A DNA stretch of 64,000 nt. It comes from Camellia lanceoleosa (taxonomy: Eukaryota > Streptophyta > Magnoliopsida > Ericales > Theaceae). Positions 24,030-36,877 of this stretch are shown here, piece by piece. The stretch spans positions 1,860,001 through 1,924,000 of the forward strand of contig CM045762.1 in assembly GCA_025200525.1 (NCBI GenBank). Reading direction: 5' to 3'. The stretch's first letter is position 1. Each line of letters opens with the position of its first letter. The notes below the pieces were generated by a model. That model was not told the origin of the DNA. It was given only the letters and a program-made list of their open reading frames with translations, and did not search any database. The translations under genes were made by a program, and so were the position numbers.

Positions 24030-24869
24030 GGTAGCAAACTGACATTTTTGTTTGTGTATTAAGGATGAATACATGATGTGAACATTCACACTTGTGTAAA
24101 ATAATCACATTATGTGAATACTTGCATATGGGTTGAACTTTTTAACATTATTGTGGTGTGAATATTCACATTCTTGTTACCATTGACAACATGAAAGTAG
24201 ATGACATGAACATTTACATCAATGTAAACGTTCATATCATCAAATCAGAATATGTGAATATTCAGATATGAATTACGAAATGTAATTGTGATTGTTTTTT
24301 GCTAGCAAAAATAAGATGTTTTTGTGTATATTACGATGCATGCATGGGAGTGGTGTGAATATTGACATCGCTGCTGTCATTCACATCATCAAAAGTTACA
24401 ATGTGAATATTCACATCGTCAAATTATTTGCTGTGAATATTGACTTATATGTTAAGAAATATCATATTCACACCTGTCATATTGTGTTACAATAACACTT
24501 TAAGCAATATTCACATCTATATAGTAGGGCTTTTAAATATAAGAATGTGTATATCCTTCCGTGATGTGGAAATTCACATCATGTCGCGTGTCAAAAAAAA
24601 TAAATAGAATCTCAATGTGCATGATCAACACGAAATAGGCCTCAAAATGCATATACATATATTGAATGAAAAATAGCAGTGCAAGCAGTGATATAGAATT
24701 GATTTACAATCAAGCTAGTCTGCTCTAATATGTCAAATCTATTGACACTAAATTGTGTTAAATGTGGATAACAGTTTCGAGCAACAGTGATAGGTGGACA
24801 CCCCTCACCTATTGGTGTTCACATTGCACTGTCTTTCTGTGATTCAGAAAAAAGTGTACTAATGAGTTT
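23883..24869. repeat. Palindrome-rich spacer of the MULE
   Basis: No gene. Copies of TGTGAATATTCACA and shortened forms occur repeatedly (perfect at 24157-24170 and 24402-24415; partial near 24085, 24235, 24355 and 24430). A T-rich and (GT)n stretch lies at 23996-24030. Similar boxes occur at 17279, inside intron 1 near 22480, and at 25560-25860. Confidence 0.7.
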
Positions 24870-27201
24870 CTTATTTGACATCATTCAAAGCGATTAAGGC
24901 TATCAACAATTTCCTCACGGTATACATGCGCCCTCATGATGTAACACACTGCGGGCCCGCAATTCGCCCTAAAAATGCAAAGTTGTTGTTAGATTTTGAA
25001 ATTTAGGTGTGTATAATGGTTGTGGAAGATGTGTACAAATTGATTTCAGGCTTACGAATCTGATGCTTGTTGAGGATAGACATCTACTGATATGATTGGT
25101 TGCGATGGATTTTGGTCTGATAATTTGATCCATAGTGGTGATGATGGTCTGATGTCACGCACCACAGTCTCGATGTAGTCTCTCTACCATGGGGAAACAA
25201 TGAAATTTCATATTAGGCACAAAGCAACATAGTACATACGTCCAAGTTCAAATATTATACATCATGACAAGTATTATATGTGTTAGCCACTTATGACTAT
25301 TTGTGCTTTGTCAATATATGGGTCATGTATGCTGGGTCTTGGTTGTAGCGAGTTATAATGCCTCCAGAGATTGTCTTTAACGTCGTATACAACAATCGTC
25401 CAGTGGAAGTTGTGGTGTATTGGGAAGATGAAGTATCTCTGGCCTTGATAATCATTGATATGTACATCAATCAGTTAATTTCTTTTGTGGAAGGGGTACT
25501 CTTGCATGACTTTCTACACACAATGGGCATACAATGATGTACCAAGTATTTATATCAATGTTCACTGTGAATAATGTGAATGTTTGCATCTGTTAATTTG
25601 TCAAACAATCCTATAATGTATTACACATGTAATGTTCACACCTGTTAATTTCTCAAACTTTCCAAGACATGAATGCTCACTGTGAATGATGTGAATGTTC
25701 ACATCTGTCAATGTGAATATTTACACCTGTCATATTATATTGTTAACATTCATATCTGTCTAGCATTTAAGTTAACAATATAAGCACATAAGGTTAAGAT
25801 GAACATTCACATCTATTGAATATGCAAATCAAATACTGTTCATGTAAACATTCTTATCAACATCAAACATAAACAAACCAAAAGTCAAGTTGTTACCAAA
25901 CATGTGCTTGTAAAGATGAATGTCAAATCCTTTAAAGTTGGGTTGACCAGCCCTTGTAGTTTCAGTAGAATTTCATCATATGCATCTATCACCTGCACAA
26001 ACAGAGGGGTGACAGTACATTATTTCTAGTGTTTTTACAGTGTGTGTGTGTGTGTGTGTGTGTTTTGTACACATTTACGAGTGTCATACGTTGTTGTGCA
26101 TTGATTCTTCCTTGATGATGTCATCAAAATACACATTTCTAGTCTTTGAGTCCCCTCACCACACAAGCAACCTGTGCATTGTGATTACAGAAAATATGAA
26201 TGTTAACATTGCACAATTATAAAATGATCTAATCTATTGAGTACATATGTGAAGCTTAACATCATCGTAAAAATAAATTCAATCTGAATATGTATGATCA
26301 CTTACTCATCACCACCGTTCTTGTGCAAATTTTGGACCTTCTGCTTGTTGAGTTTGCTCATGTTGGCCTAAACCTTCAGTTTGTTGGTCAATGTTAACTT
26401 CTTGTACTTTGTTAGGTGCTTTTTTTGTGGATGTTTGTCTAAATATTGTACAATGTGGACTGTATAGGATTGCTTTTCAGCTCTCTCTTTCCCCTTCTTT
26501 TGACCAGGCAAGTCAGGGTATTGAAACTCATCCAAGCGGTGCTCTTTCCTTACCTTCTGCTTGATGCACTTTACCCTAGATGGTGGGTTGAAAATGTCTT
26601 TCTGTGCTGCAATGGGATGCTTCTTAAGGTTGTCATGAGCCTTTTGTGCTTCGACTTGCGTGATAATGTGGACAGATTGATTATTGTAAAGGTCTTGAAG
26701 AATTGTTTTTTCACATTCTAGGTTGATGACCAATTTTGTCAACCGCTGAATTTCTGGATCTTTCCACTCCATGCAATTCTTGATCTCCATGTCCATATTG
26801 GATGGGCCCGCTTGATTGACTAATTTGGCTTCAAGTGCAACGATCACCCTTGCCCTAAACTCCCATGATTCTTCCAATTGTTTGTATTTTGCTTCCCATT
26901 GTCGTACGAGACCCCAAGCTTTTTGGTTTTCTTTTATAAGTACATCCACAATGTCCGATTCACTTGGTTATGCTAGGATGATACCTCTCTCAGCATTGGG
27001 GTTGTTAAAGCTGGTGTTGATGTCATCTTTAACATCATTAAGGCCTATTGCATCGCTAGAAATTCCATCGTTGTTGTCACTGCCTTCATTGCCATCATCG
27101 TCATTGCTTTCATCTTGCTTTGTTGGTGCACTCGACAAAACCACATGCTCCACATTCAATTTGGTATGATGGTACATCTTTGCTTCAGTTAGGGATGCCA
27201 T
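24870..27201 (-). pseudogene. Ulp1-like cysteine protease (C48) gene carried by the MULE, decayed
   Basis: On the minus strand, an ATG at 27201 opens an acidic Asp/Asn/Ser-rich stretch. A coiled-coil-like region follows (26949 to 26368), then, after several gaps, a Ulp1 protease core. FPIHHNFHWTIVVYDVKDN (His codon 25403-25405) is followed by LWRHYNSLQ, and further on NCGPAVCYIMRAHVY (Cys codon 24959-24961) follows a TTTTTAG splice acceptor. The position that is usually the catalytic Asp (YDSL) reads Asn. Frame breaks upstream of the His block show decay. Ulp1 enzymes remove SUMO-like tags. MULEs carrying such a domain (Kaonashi-type) are known. The gene runs opposite to the transposase, and its 5' side is cut off by LTR B. 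Confidence 0.72.
26041..26062. repeat. (TG)n microsatellite
   Basis: An uninterrupted TG run of about 22 bp inside the MULE. Confidence 0.9.
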
Positions 27202-27209
27202 CAGTTTGC

Positions 27210-30200
27210 TGTGGACTCGTCTTTTTTTCGCGCCTACTTTCAGAAGGTTTGAAAAGAAAGCCCTATAGTTCGGACTTCTGCGGTTTTGAATCTAATCTCA
27301 CAAGTGCAATGTGAAATTGATAATCACCAAAGAGTCCAAATCCAGCAAATCTTTTTGGAAAATTGATTTTGAATCAAAAATGCCAAAATTGGACTGCTTT
27401 GCCAGATACACAATCGCCACCTAAATATTTTATTTTGGAAAAATTTAGAAAACCCTGACTCCTGCCAAAGGCTACGTGTCCGTCATCACCAAAGTTGTCT
27501 CAGCTCGGGAACTTAGGTACAAGATGGGAAGGTCCTGAAATGAGCACCCCTGCTCACCCGATCAAAGATCGGCCTCTACTAATCATGATATGAAATTTTA
27601 TAAACATTATGTGTTCTTGTTCTGATTATTAAACTAGCTTTACTATGTGATGCGCATAAACAAGTATAGACTAGTTGCAAGACTTGAAACAATTCAACTT
27701 ATGTTTGTTTGTGAAAATAGTTTGAATTTGCCACCTCAAGTGGGCTTAAAGTTTGCGGGTTTGCCACCAAACATAGTGGGCTTAAAACATGATTTGCCAC
27801 AACAAAGTGGGCTTAAAATTTACATTTGTTGAATTGTTCCAATCCAAACAACAAGCCTTCATACACATGCATTCATACAGTTTAGCATGTAAGCACATAG
27901 TCTCATGACAAGCATGCTAATCATAGCAATATGGCAATCACACTCATGTAAGTATGCTAAAGCATAAAACTCATCGAGTACTCCAAGCCAAAACAGAAAC
28001 TAGTTAGAAAAACGCATGATCCTAACTATGTTAAGTGTCTAACGCAACACATGCAATATGCAATTAATAAGCTCGGCTACTAATATGGCATATGAAACAA
28101 TTTGAACAACATGCGATTTAACACGTATTCAAAGAAGATATTGAAATTGCAATGCAGTTTGAATGATGCGCCGAGCCTCAGTGCATGCAAGACAAATGAA
28201 TGGATACAAACATGCAAGCATAACGTATGCTAATTGAAAATGTCCCTAATCTAACCATCGAAAGCGATTAAATAAAAGGAAGAAAGACGTGGGATTGGAA
28301 GACACACGCACGCACGCACGCACGCACACACACTTATTACAACATTACACCCTCGTGAAGGAGGGTCTGAATGAATAAAAACTAACTAACTAGCTACGCT
28401 AATTAAGCTAACTAATTATTACAAACTGAAACTAATTAACTATTCTAGCTAATTAATTATTACAAATTGAAAACGAATAACTAGTTAAACTAACTAATTA
28501 TTCACAACATTTAATTAGCTACAACTAATTAATTACAACACATGCTTGATCTAATGCTAATTAAACTAACTAGCTAATCCCGGGAAGCGAGGAATGCATG
28601 CATGCTAGATCCTTCACCCGAAAAAGTCACTGCTTTGATGTTGCAAGCCTTTGTTTGCACATATGATCACTGAAAATTGTTCCCACTTCCAGAACACCTC
28701 TGCTCCATCTCAGGAACACACTGTGCAAAAAACCATTGATGGCCGATAAGGGGGACAAGGGGCTGGCCAGTTACCAATGGTGGCCGGTTGGCTACCATTG
28801 GTGGCCAGTCGGCCATTGATGGTGGCTGTCGACCACTGCTAGTTCACACTTGCATGCTGCAACAGAGAGCAAAATAGAGGAAAACAGTGTATTCTCACAG
28901 GTTGTTTGTACTGTTTACCCTCTTTATCATCACACAAGCTCAAAGGAGAGAAACTCATGGCCCTCAAACCATCAATCAAGCAATTTCCATGCATGATGGC
29001 TAAGGGACCAAGTTTGTACATGTTAATAAATGCACAAACAAGACCAAAATGTCCATCACCCTATCATGCATGATTAAGGGCAGTGGAGACCAAAGAAAGC
29101 GGCACATTTCATCACTTTTGAGTATGAAATGTCCTATTTTCCTTGTGTTCAAATTAATGTCCAATTTGAACACATGCAATACAACACAAAGAATGCTTAA
29201 TCTTGCCTCTTTTACTTGTCCATTTTGTTTACTCATTTGAATTACCAAACCATTTATTAGTCAATTTGTCCATTGGTGAGTGTCATCTAAAGCGAAAGAA
29301 GTGTCAACCAAGGGGTAGTTCAAGGCATGAGGGAAGCTTCATGCCGTTGGTAATGAACCCTCAAAAGAGGATTAAACCATTAAGCATGAGCCTCAACCTT
29401 AAGCTTAAACAACCCTAAGGTTGAAACAACCCTCAAAACAAATGAAAAAGTGAAGAAATGAAGGAGGTTGCAGAGATTGTATGTGCTGAAAATGAGTGAT
29501 AAAAACACTAAAAACATGCAACCAACTCACACCAATGATGGTTAAAGCCTTAAAACACCAAACTAGTGAAGGAATTAACACTATAACTATGCAAAATAAG
29601 ACTCAAATGAATTAATCAGTTAAAAACAGACACAAAACAACCCTAAATATAGTCTAAAACATGCTGGACTTGAGCCACAATAAGCTCATAAATGAGGCTA
29701 ACTAGGCCTGCAAACAAGACATAAGGAGAGGAGGCTAACCCCTCCTATTTTAAACTTCAAAACATTATTTTAGCCACCGAAATGCTCTGAAAAATAATGT
29801 TTAAAAACTCTGAAAAAGATGATGCAAGTGTGGGAACACATAAAGGCAAAGGCCTCCATAACAAGGTGCAAAAAAGGGCTATTAACCCCTCAACCTTTAA
29901 TGGCCTTAGGACCCAAGCTTCAGTCCAAAAACACAGAGTTTTTATAGCCCAAATTCAGTTGGAAAACATGCTGGAATGAAGACAAAAGTAGCTAAAACAT
30001 GGAGCTTTAAACTAGTAAACAAGCCAAAGGAGGGGTGGCTAACCCCTCCATTTTTGAGACTTCAAAACCACTTTTTTAGCTTTGAAAACCTCTAAAAATC
30101 AATGGTAAAAAGCTCAAAAAAAGTTGATGAAAGAATGAGAAACACAAGTGGAAAGGCTTAGAAAGTAAGGTTCAAAGAAGGGTGATTAACCCCTTTACCT

Positions 30201-31470
30201 TTAAGAGCCTTAAACCACAAGCTTCAGCCCACAAAAACGGGTTTTAAAGAGCTTAAAAACAGCAAGAAAAGATGGAAAACAAATGGTGTAAATATGGTAC
30301 AAAGGCAAGAGAAAGTATACCTTTTGGAGAGGAGTGAACCTTTAAGCCATAAACCACCAATTTCCACACTCTCAAGTGTTTCAAGAGCTCAAATCCGAGC
30401 ACAAATCACCTCAGCAAGAAGCTCTCTAGGTTTGGTTTGGTGTGTTTGGGCATAGGCTATGCAAGTTGCAAAAGAGAGAGTGAATTGTAGAGAGAGAGGA
30501 TTTTTCCAAAAATATTTCACTCCTAAATGTTTTCTAACCTTGAAAGCAAGAAGAGAGGCCTTCTATATATAGAAAAACAGCCCCTCGGGTCAAAAATATC
30601 AAGCTCTAGACAGCTAGCACAAAAATATCTAGCTTTTTATCAATGGCCGACATGTTTCAGTGGTGACTGGCCACCAATGATGGCCGGTCGGCCATCAAAA
30701 ATCTACTTTCAAGCCCAACTTCAAACGAGCATATCTCCTTCATCCGGACTCCTTTGCAGGTCATTCTTAGTCTAAATTGAAGCCCCGGAAGTCTACTTTC
30801 CAATGAAAGTGGCCTCACATCAAAATTTTAAGTGTGAAAATAGATATGCCTATTTTAGTGAAGGTCGCTCAGTTTTGGCTTAATTAGATGGATGCCTAAC
30901 TTCAACCAGCCATATCTCTTTCATTCGGACTCGGCTTTAGGCGATTCTTGGGTCTAAAATGAATCCCCAAAAGTCCACTTTCCAATGGTGATAGCCTCAC
31001 AATTAAAGTCCAAGTGTGAAAAAAGATAGACCTGATTTAGTGAAGGCTACCCGGTTATCTCTTTACGGTTTATACCCAATTTCTTCCCCAACTAGGTTTC
31101 TTCCATCTCCTCCAATTTTCTTCAACTCCAAACCTCTAAATAAGATGTTTTAAAATATTTTGAAAGATTTCACCTCTCTTCCATTTATTTCCAGTTTCTC
31201 CTTGTTTGATTTACCGAAAAATGCAATTTTTAACGAAATGCGAGCCTTAGAACATCGTAGAAACTTTTCAAAAAAATATTTTAAAAAGGAGGGTTTTAAG
31301 GTCTAAAATGATTTTGGTCAAAATCGTTTTGGTCCAAAATGGGGTGTAAGGTTGGGATTTAGAGCTCCTCTTGCTGAAGAAATCAAACGTTTGTACAGCA
31401 TAACTTCATCATCGAGTGATCAACTTGAGGTGCCTAAGTCTTAAGGGCGGTCAAAAATGAGGTGTTTATA
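27210..31470 (-). mobile_element. LTR 'B' (4261 bp), probably the 3' LTR of a minus-strand Tat/Ogre-like element
   Basis: It is homologous end to end with copies A, C, D and E. On the minus strand it starts TATAAACACCTC and ends GAGTCCACA. Unlike A, C and D, its flanks do not match (TTTGC and GTTTC). On the minus strand it is directly preceded by AAAGAGGGGAAAC (31483-31471), a good polypurine tract. That makes it a 3' LTR attached to internal sequence on its right rather than a solo LTR. A TATA box lies at 30563-30572. GGCCG-box clusters lie at 28735-28840 and 30643-30696. A (CACG)n run is near 28306-28327. It interrupts the MULE upstream of the Ulp1-like gene. Confidence 0.82.
30563..30572 (-). 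promoter_or_regulatory. TATA box of LTR B
   Basis: CTATATATAG, about 900 bp from the LTR 5' end. A GGCCG-box cluster sits 70-125 bp upstream on the minus strand. Confidence 0.6.
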
Positions 31471-31658
31471 GTTTCCCCTCTTTAATAGAGCTCAAAGTTA
31501 TGAAGTGACATAAGTGAATGTTAAAACCTGAAGACAACCCATTTTGACAAGGCCGTAAGACTTGGGCAAACAAGCAGAATGCACATGCAGTTGGTTGAAC
31601 CCGAAGGTTGCCTACGTACCCCTTTGCAAGGAATCAAAACAACGTAGTTCAAGGGTAG
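31471..31658 (-). mobile_element. 3' end of the internal region of the B element (polypurine tract and 3'UTR)
   Basis: On the minus strand the segment reads GAACTACGTTGTTTTGATTCC-like sequence, then GTACGTAGGCAACC, and ends in the polypurine tract AAAGAGGGGAAAC at the LTR. Similar 'ACGTAGGCA' boxes are common just before the 3' LTR of plant Tat/Ogre elements. It carries no ORF. The same internal region continues at 36195 on the far side of solo LTR C. Confidence 0.65.
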
Positions 31659-34600
31659 TGTAGACCGCCGAACTTCCTCCGTACGCCCCCCTTTCGGAGA
31701 GGGCGCGGATTTGGTTCTAGCTACTACAGTTCGGACTCCTATCACGGTTCTGAATCTAATTTCACAAAGTGCAATGTAAGACTGATAAATCACCAAAGAG
31801 TCCAAATCCGGCAATTGGTTTTGAAAAATCAATTTTGAATCAAAAAGCGCCAAACATGGACTGCTTTGCCAAATTTCAGAGTCGCCACCTAAATATTTGT
31901 TTTGGGGAAATTTAGGAAACCCTGACTCGTACCAAAGGCCACGTGTCCATCATCACCAAAGTTTCCTCAGCTTGGGAACTTGGGTACGAGAGGGGGAGGT
32001 CCGGAAATGAGCACCCCCGCCCGCTCAATCAAAGATCGGCCTTTACTAACATGATATGTTGTTTTTGAAGACACATGTGTTCTTATTCCGGTTATTAGCT
32101 AACATTACTACGTGATGCGCATAGCACACAAGTATAGGCTAAATCGCTCGATTTGGAACAAAACATCTTATGTTTGTTTTTGAAAATGGTTTGAATTTGC
32201 TACTTGCAAGTGGGCTAAAATGCGGATTTGCCACCCTCAAGTAGGCTTAAAACATGATTTACCACAATCAAGTGGGCTTAAAACTCACATTTGATGAATT
32301 GTCCCAATTCAAGCAATAAAGCCTTCATCCACAGGCATTCATGCAGTTTAACAAGTAAGCACATAGCCTCATGGCAAGCATACTATCATGTCAGCACTTA
32401 CACTCATGTAATATGCTAAAGCATAACACTTACAATTTACTTCAAGCCAAAACACAAAACTAGTTAAAAATCATGCATGATCCTAGCTATGTTAAAAATT
32501 CCTAATGCAACACATGCAAAATGCAATTAAGATAGGCTCGGCTACCTAAGATGGCATATGAATGCAACACTTGATAACATGCTGCTAAACACATATTCAA
32601 GTAAATGTATAGAAATACAATGCAGTTTGAATGATGCGCCGAGCCCGGTGCATGCAATACGAATGAATGATGTACGCATGCAAAACATAAGTATGCTAAT
32701 TGAAATATGTCCTAAAACTAACCATCAAAAGCTGGTAAATAAAAGGAAGAAAGACGTGGGGTTGGAAGACATTCACGCACTCACGCACACTTATTACAAC
32801 ATTGTGCCCTCTCGACGGAGGATTTGAATAAACAAGCTAAGCTAGCTATGCTAACTAATCTAATTATGCTAATTAGACTAATTATTACACAACCAAATCG
32901 AATAACTAGCAAACCAATCACTAATTATTACAAAACTTTAATTAATTAACAAATTAACTAAATTACAAAACCAAATGCTAACTAACAAGTAAACATTTAA
33001 ACTAAGCTGCTCCAGCCCTGTTCGAAGAAGAAGAAGAAGATGCATGCTCGCATTCAGTTTCTCGTCCTGAAAAGCTCTCCGGTTTACTCTTTAGAGGCTC
33101 TGTTTGCAGGGTGTCTTCAAGAAACTTATGCTCCACCTTACCAAACCAACTCTGAGGAATCCATCAGTGGCCTGCCGGCCACGAGGAGTTTCTACCGGCC
33201 ACCTGCCGGCCAAGGGTGTGCACTGCCGGCCAAGGATAAAGCAGTGCAGGCCATCTGTGAAGCACTGCCGGCCACTAGTGTGCTGCGACACCATTCTACA
33301 ACAGAGCACAAAATAGAGGAATGGGAGGGTCTCCCTAGGACATGTCTGTGCTATGCCACTCCATATCACTTCAAAACATCAATGGAGGGGCATCATTGGA
33401 TCCAAGACCATCAATCAAGCATACAATGCATGATGGCCAAAGAACCAACTTGCACACATTTCAATGAATGCAATGCAAACAAGACTCTAAATCTACTACC
33501 TCATCATGGATGATCAAAGGCAATAGAGACCAAGGAAGATTGGCTCACTTTCATCACTTTGAGTATGAAGTGGACCAATCAACCTTGTGTTCAACATAAC
33601 GTCCGATTGAACACAATGCAATGCAAACAACATATGTAATGCATGCTCAAATGCCAAATACATTAAGCTAATAAAGAGCATCACTCAAGAGGCATGCATT
33701 ATCAATCTCAAATGAATAAACCAGCCATGGACAGACCTCATGCATGCCAAAACAATGGCCTAAGCATGCTGGAATGGAAGCTCAAAATGCTAGAAGAACA
33801 TGCACACATGTTGATCTATGAGCAAGGCATGATACACAACCCTCAAAAGATATGAAGAAGTGAAGTATATGAGAGTGTGACTACACTATATGCACTGAAA
33901 TTACTTGCTAAATGGTGCCATACCATGCAAACATCACATGCATAACATGTTAAAGGCCTCAAAACCCAAAGCTAGACAAGGCCCTTTACACTACAACCAT
34001 ACTAAGCAATGCTCAAATGACCCTAACCATTCAAAACAGATCTAAGGCAAGTCAAAATAGTGGCAAAAACATAATAGACTTGTAGCATAGATAGCAAGAA
34101 AAATAAGCTCATGTATTTGCTCACCAACAAGGCATAATGTTCAACTTCTCAAAAGCATTGAAAGAGTGATAAACATGAGAGTATGATAGTGAAACATGCT
34201 CTGAAATCATATATCAAATGATGCTATATCACACAAATGTCACAAATAAGGCATGCTAGGGGTCTCAAAACATAAGACTAGCAAAGCCATTTGCACTATA
34301 GCCCTACAAGGCAAGCCATACATGACCAAGACCACTTAAAACAGACCTCAAGCATATTAAATCAGTGGCAAAAATGTGCTGGAGCAAAGCTAACACATGC
34401 TAGAATGATGAACAAAAGCATGAAGCATGTTAGGCCAACAAGCATGATTGCACTACAAGTACCAAAAGCATGCAAGAGGTGACCAAATCAGCCAAAAATA
34501 GAGTTATGGAATGGCAAATAATAGCTAAAAACATGCTTGAACTAAGCAAATTCAAGGCACAAAGACATGCTACTTTACAAGGTTACAAGTATGATTACAC

Positions 34601-36189
34601 TACAAGTACAAGAAGCATGCAAGAGGTGACCAAACCAACCCAAAACAGAGTTATGGCAAGTCTAAAAAGTCACAAAAAAAGTACTTGAACAAAGCCACAA
34701 AGAAGTAGAAACACATGCTCATTTGGTGGGCCATCAAGACAATCAAACAAGACAAGAGGAGGGGGGACCACCCCCTCCTATTTTGAGCCTCAAAATTGGT
34801 TTTCCGCCAATGAAATTCCTCTAGAATTCAGTAGTTTTAAGGCCAAAACAAGATGATTTCAAAGGGTTTAAAAGAAGGAAAGAAGCTTAGCAAATAAGCC
34901 ACCAAAGAGGGTGAAACGCCCTTAACTCCAAAAACACTTTAAACTATCATTTTTAACACTTAAAAACAAAGGTTTTTGTAGTTTAAAGCTAGGCCAAAAT
35001 TAGTATGCAAAGGTGGCCAAGATTGTGTACAAAAATAAGCTTAAAGAGGGAAAACACTCACCCTTGAAGCACAACACAAGAACAGCCACTTTTCTTGAGC
35101 CAAAACCACCTTTTGGAGCTCAAACCAAGTCCCAAGCTACCTCAGTCCAAAGATGATCCACTCTTGTTAAGGGTTGATAGGTTGAAGATGGATGTATGCA
35201 AGTATTCAAGCACAAAATCCTTAGAGAGAGTGAAATCTAGAGAGAGTTTCTAGAGAGAGAGGCTCCCAAATCTTTTGCCAAATTGTTCTCCAATGTTCTC
35301 ACCCTTGAATATGAGATATAAGGCTTCATTATATAGCAAAAATGGAGCATTTGGTTGAAAATATCTCAAGAGAGACAGCTGGAGCAAGCTGGAGCAAGCT
35401 GGAGCAAAAGATTCGTCCAAAACTGCTTTCTGGCATCTGTGGCCGACACTGTACCACTGTTGGCCGGCACCTTACCATTGTTGGCCGGCAGCACACTCCC
35501 TTGGATGGCATGGGGCTGGCATTGGCCATTCATTGCCGGCACATGGCCCAAAAATCCCATTTATGGCCCACATTCTCCACCTTTGGTTGGACAGAAAAAT
35601 CTGCTTTTTGGGCCCGACTTCAACTAGACATAACTCCTTTATCTGGACTCATTTTTAAGTCATTCTTGAGCCTAAATTCTATCCCTGGAAGTATTATTTC
35701 CAATGGTGGAAGCTTCACTTCAAATTCCATGTGTGCAAAAAGTTATGCCTTTTTTGGTGAAGCCGCTCAGTTTCGATCCTTCCCGGATTCATGCCAAACT
35801 GTTTCTCCAACTTGGATTCTTCTCTCCTCTTCTCTTTTCTTCAACTCCAAACCCCTAAACAAGGTGTTTTGAAAGATTTTTCAAAAGAGTTCATCTCTTC
35901 TTCATTCATTTCCACTTTGTCCTTGCTCAGTTTATCGAAAAGTGCAACATTTAACAAAATGCGAGCGTCGGAACATTGTAGGAACCTATTTTCAAAAATG
36001 TTTTGAAAGAGAGGGTTTTAAGGTCTAAAAACCATTCAAAATAGTTTTAGTCCAAAAAGGGGTGTGAAGTTGGGATTTAACTCTCTCCTTGCCAAAGAAA
36101 TCGAACCCTTGCACTGTACAACTTTCACCACCAAGTAAACCATCAGTAGCGCCCAAGTCTTAAGGGCGGTCAAAAATGGGGTGTCTACA
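31659..36189 (-). mobile_element. Solo LTR 'C' (4531 bp)
   Basis: It has TGTAGACCGCC at the left and GGGGTGTCTACA at the right, so the minus strand reads TGTAGACACCCC to GGTCTACA. A perfect 5-bp duplication GGTAG flanks it (31654-31658 and 36190-36194). It is homologous to A, B, D and E. TATA box (minus) at 35329-35336. GCCGGC clusters at 33163-33285 and 35433-35555. Short ORFs inside it (for example 33040-33513 and 35342-35872) have no recognisable domain and are not kept in the other copies. Confidence 0.9.
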
Positions 36190-36194
36190 GGTAG

Positions 36195-36877
36195 GATGTG
36201 AAATGACACACAATGCAACAAAACAATGTAAATGATATACAATGTAACGAAATCACGCAAATGATATATAATGTGACGAAATCATCAAACCACAAGCAAT
36301 GCAAAACAACACAAATATCATAAAGGATTGGCAAGGCAAATCAAACTACGTTTTATGTAGAAAAGGTGCCGGAGTACTCTAACCACAATTCTTGCGAAAT
36401 AGACGCATGCACATGCAGAACTATCTTTTTCGTAGAAAGAGAAAGAGTACAAATACTTGGGTAGGATGATATAAGTGAGGAATGATCTGCTGGGGAAAGA
36501 TAATGATCCTAAATGCTAAATGCAACAAGACAAAGTACAATGCAATGAATGCAATGGATGCAGTGAACAAGGCGTAGGCCAAACCACATCTTACCTAGAA
36601 AAGGTATGGACACAAAACAAACCATGTCTAACACAGAAAAGGTACCGAAACCCTTAGACCACAATTCTTGCAAAATAGGCGCGTACACATACAGAGCTAT
36701 GTTTTAACGTGAAAAGGATGGGCACATGCCAAACTAAGCTTAACATGGAAAGAATAGTATGATAAAATAGATAATGCATTAGATGCATAGGGTGACATAC
36801 TCCAACCACGTTGGAATCGTGAGAGGAGGAAGAACAAATCCCAAACAAGCTGAAATCGTGTGAGGAAAGGAACATTC
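36195..36877 (-). mobile_element. Continuation of the B-element 3' region (non-coding, short repeats)
   Basis: No gene. A short tandem repeat of about 28 bp (ATGATATACAATGTAACGAA-like) occurs two to three times at 36225-36290. CACG..TGAAATCGTG repeat units begin near 36805 and continue beyond solo LTR S2. Confidence 0.55.

Noticed and set aside
27205..31475. LTR B as a solo LTR
   Set aside because: Flanking pentamers TTTGC and GTTTC do not match, while a polypurine tract adjoins the LTR. A 3' LTR fits better.
33040..33513. ORF of 157 codons in LTR C
   Set aside because: It covers the GCCGGC cluster of the LTR, is not open in copies A, B, D or E, and has no domain.
35342..35872. ORF of 176 codons in LTR C, ending like the ORF at 63391-63825 in LTR E
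   Set aside because: The shared C-terminal residues come from DNA homology of the two LTRs. The rest of the frame is not conserved.
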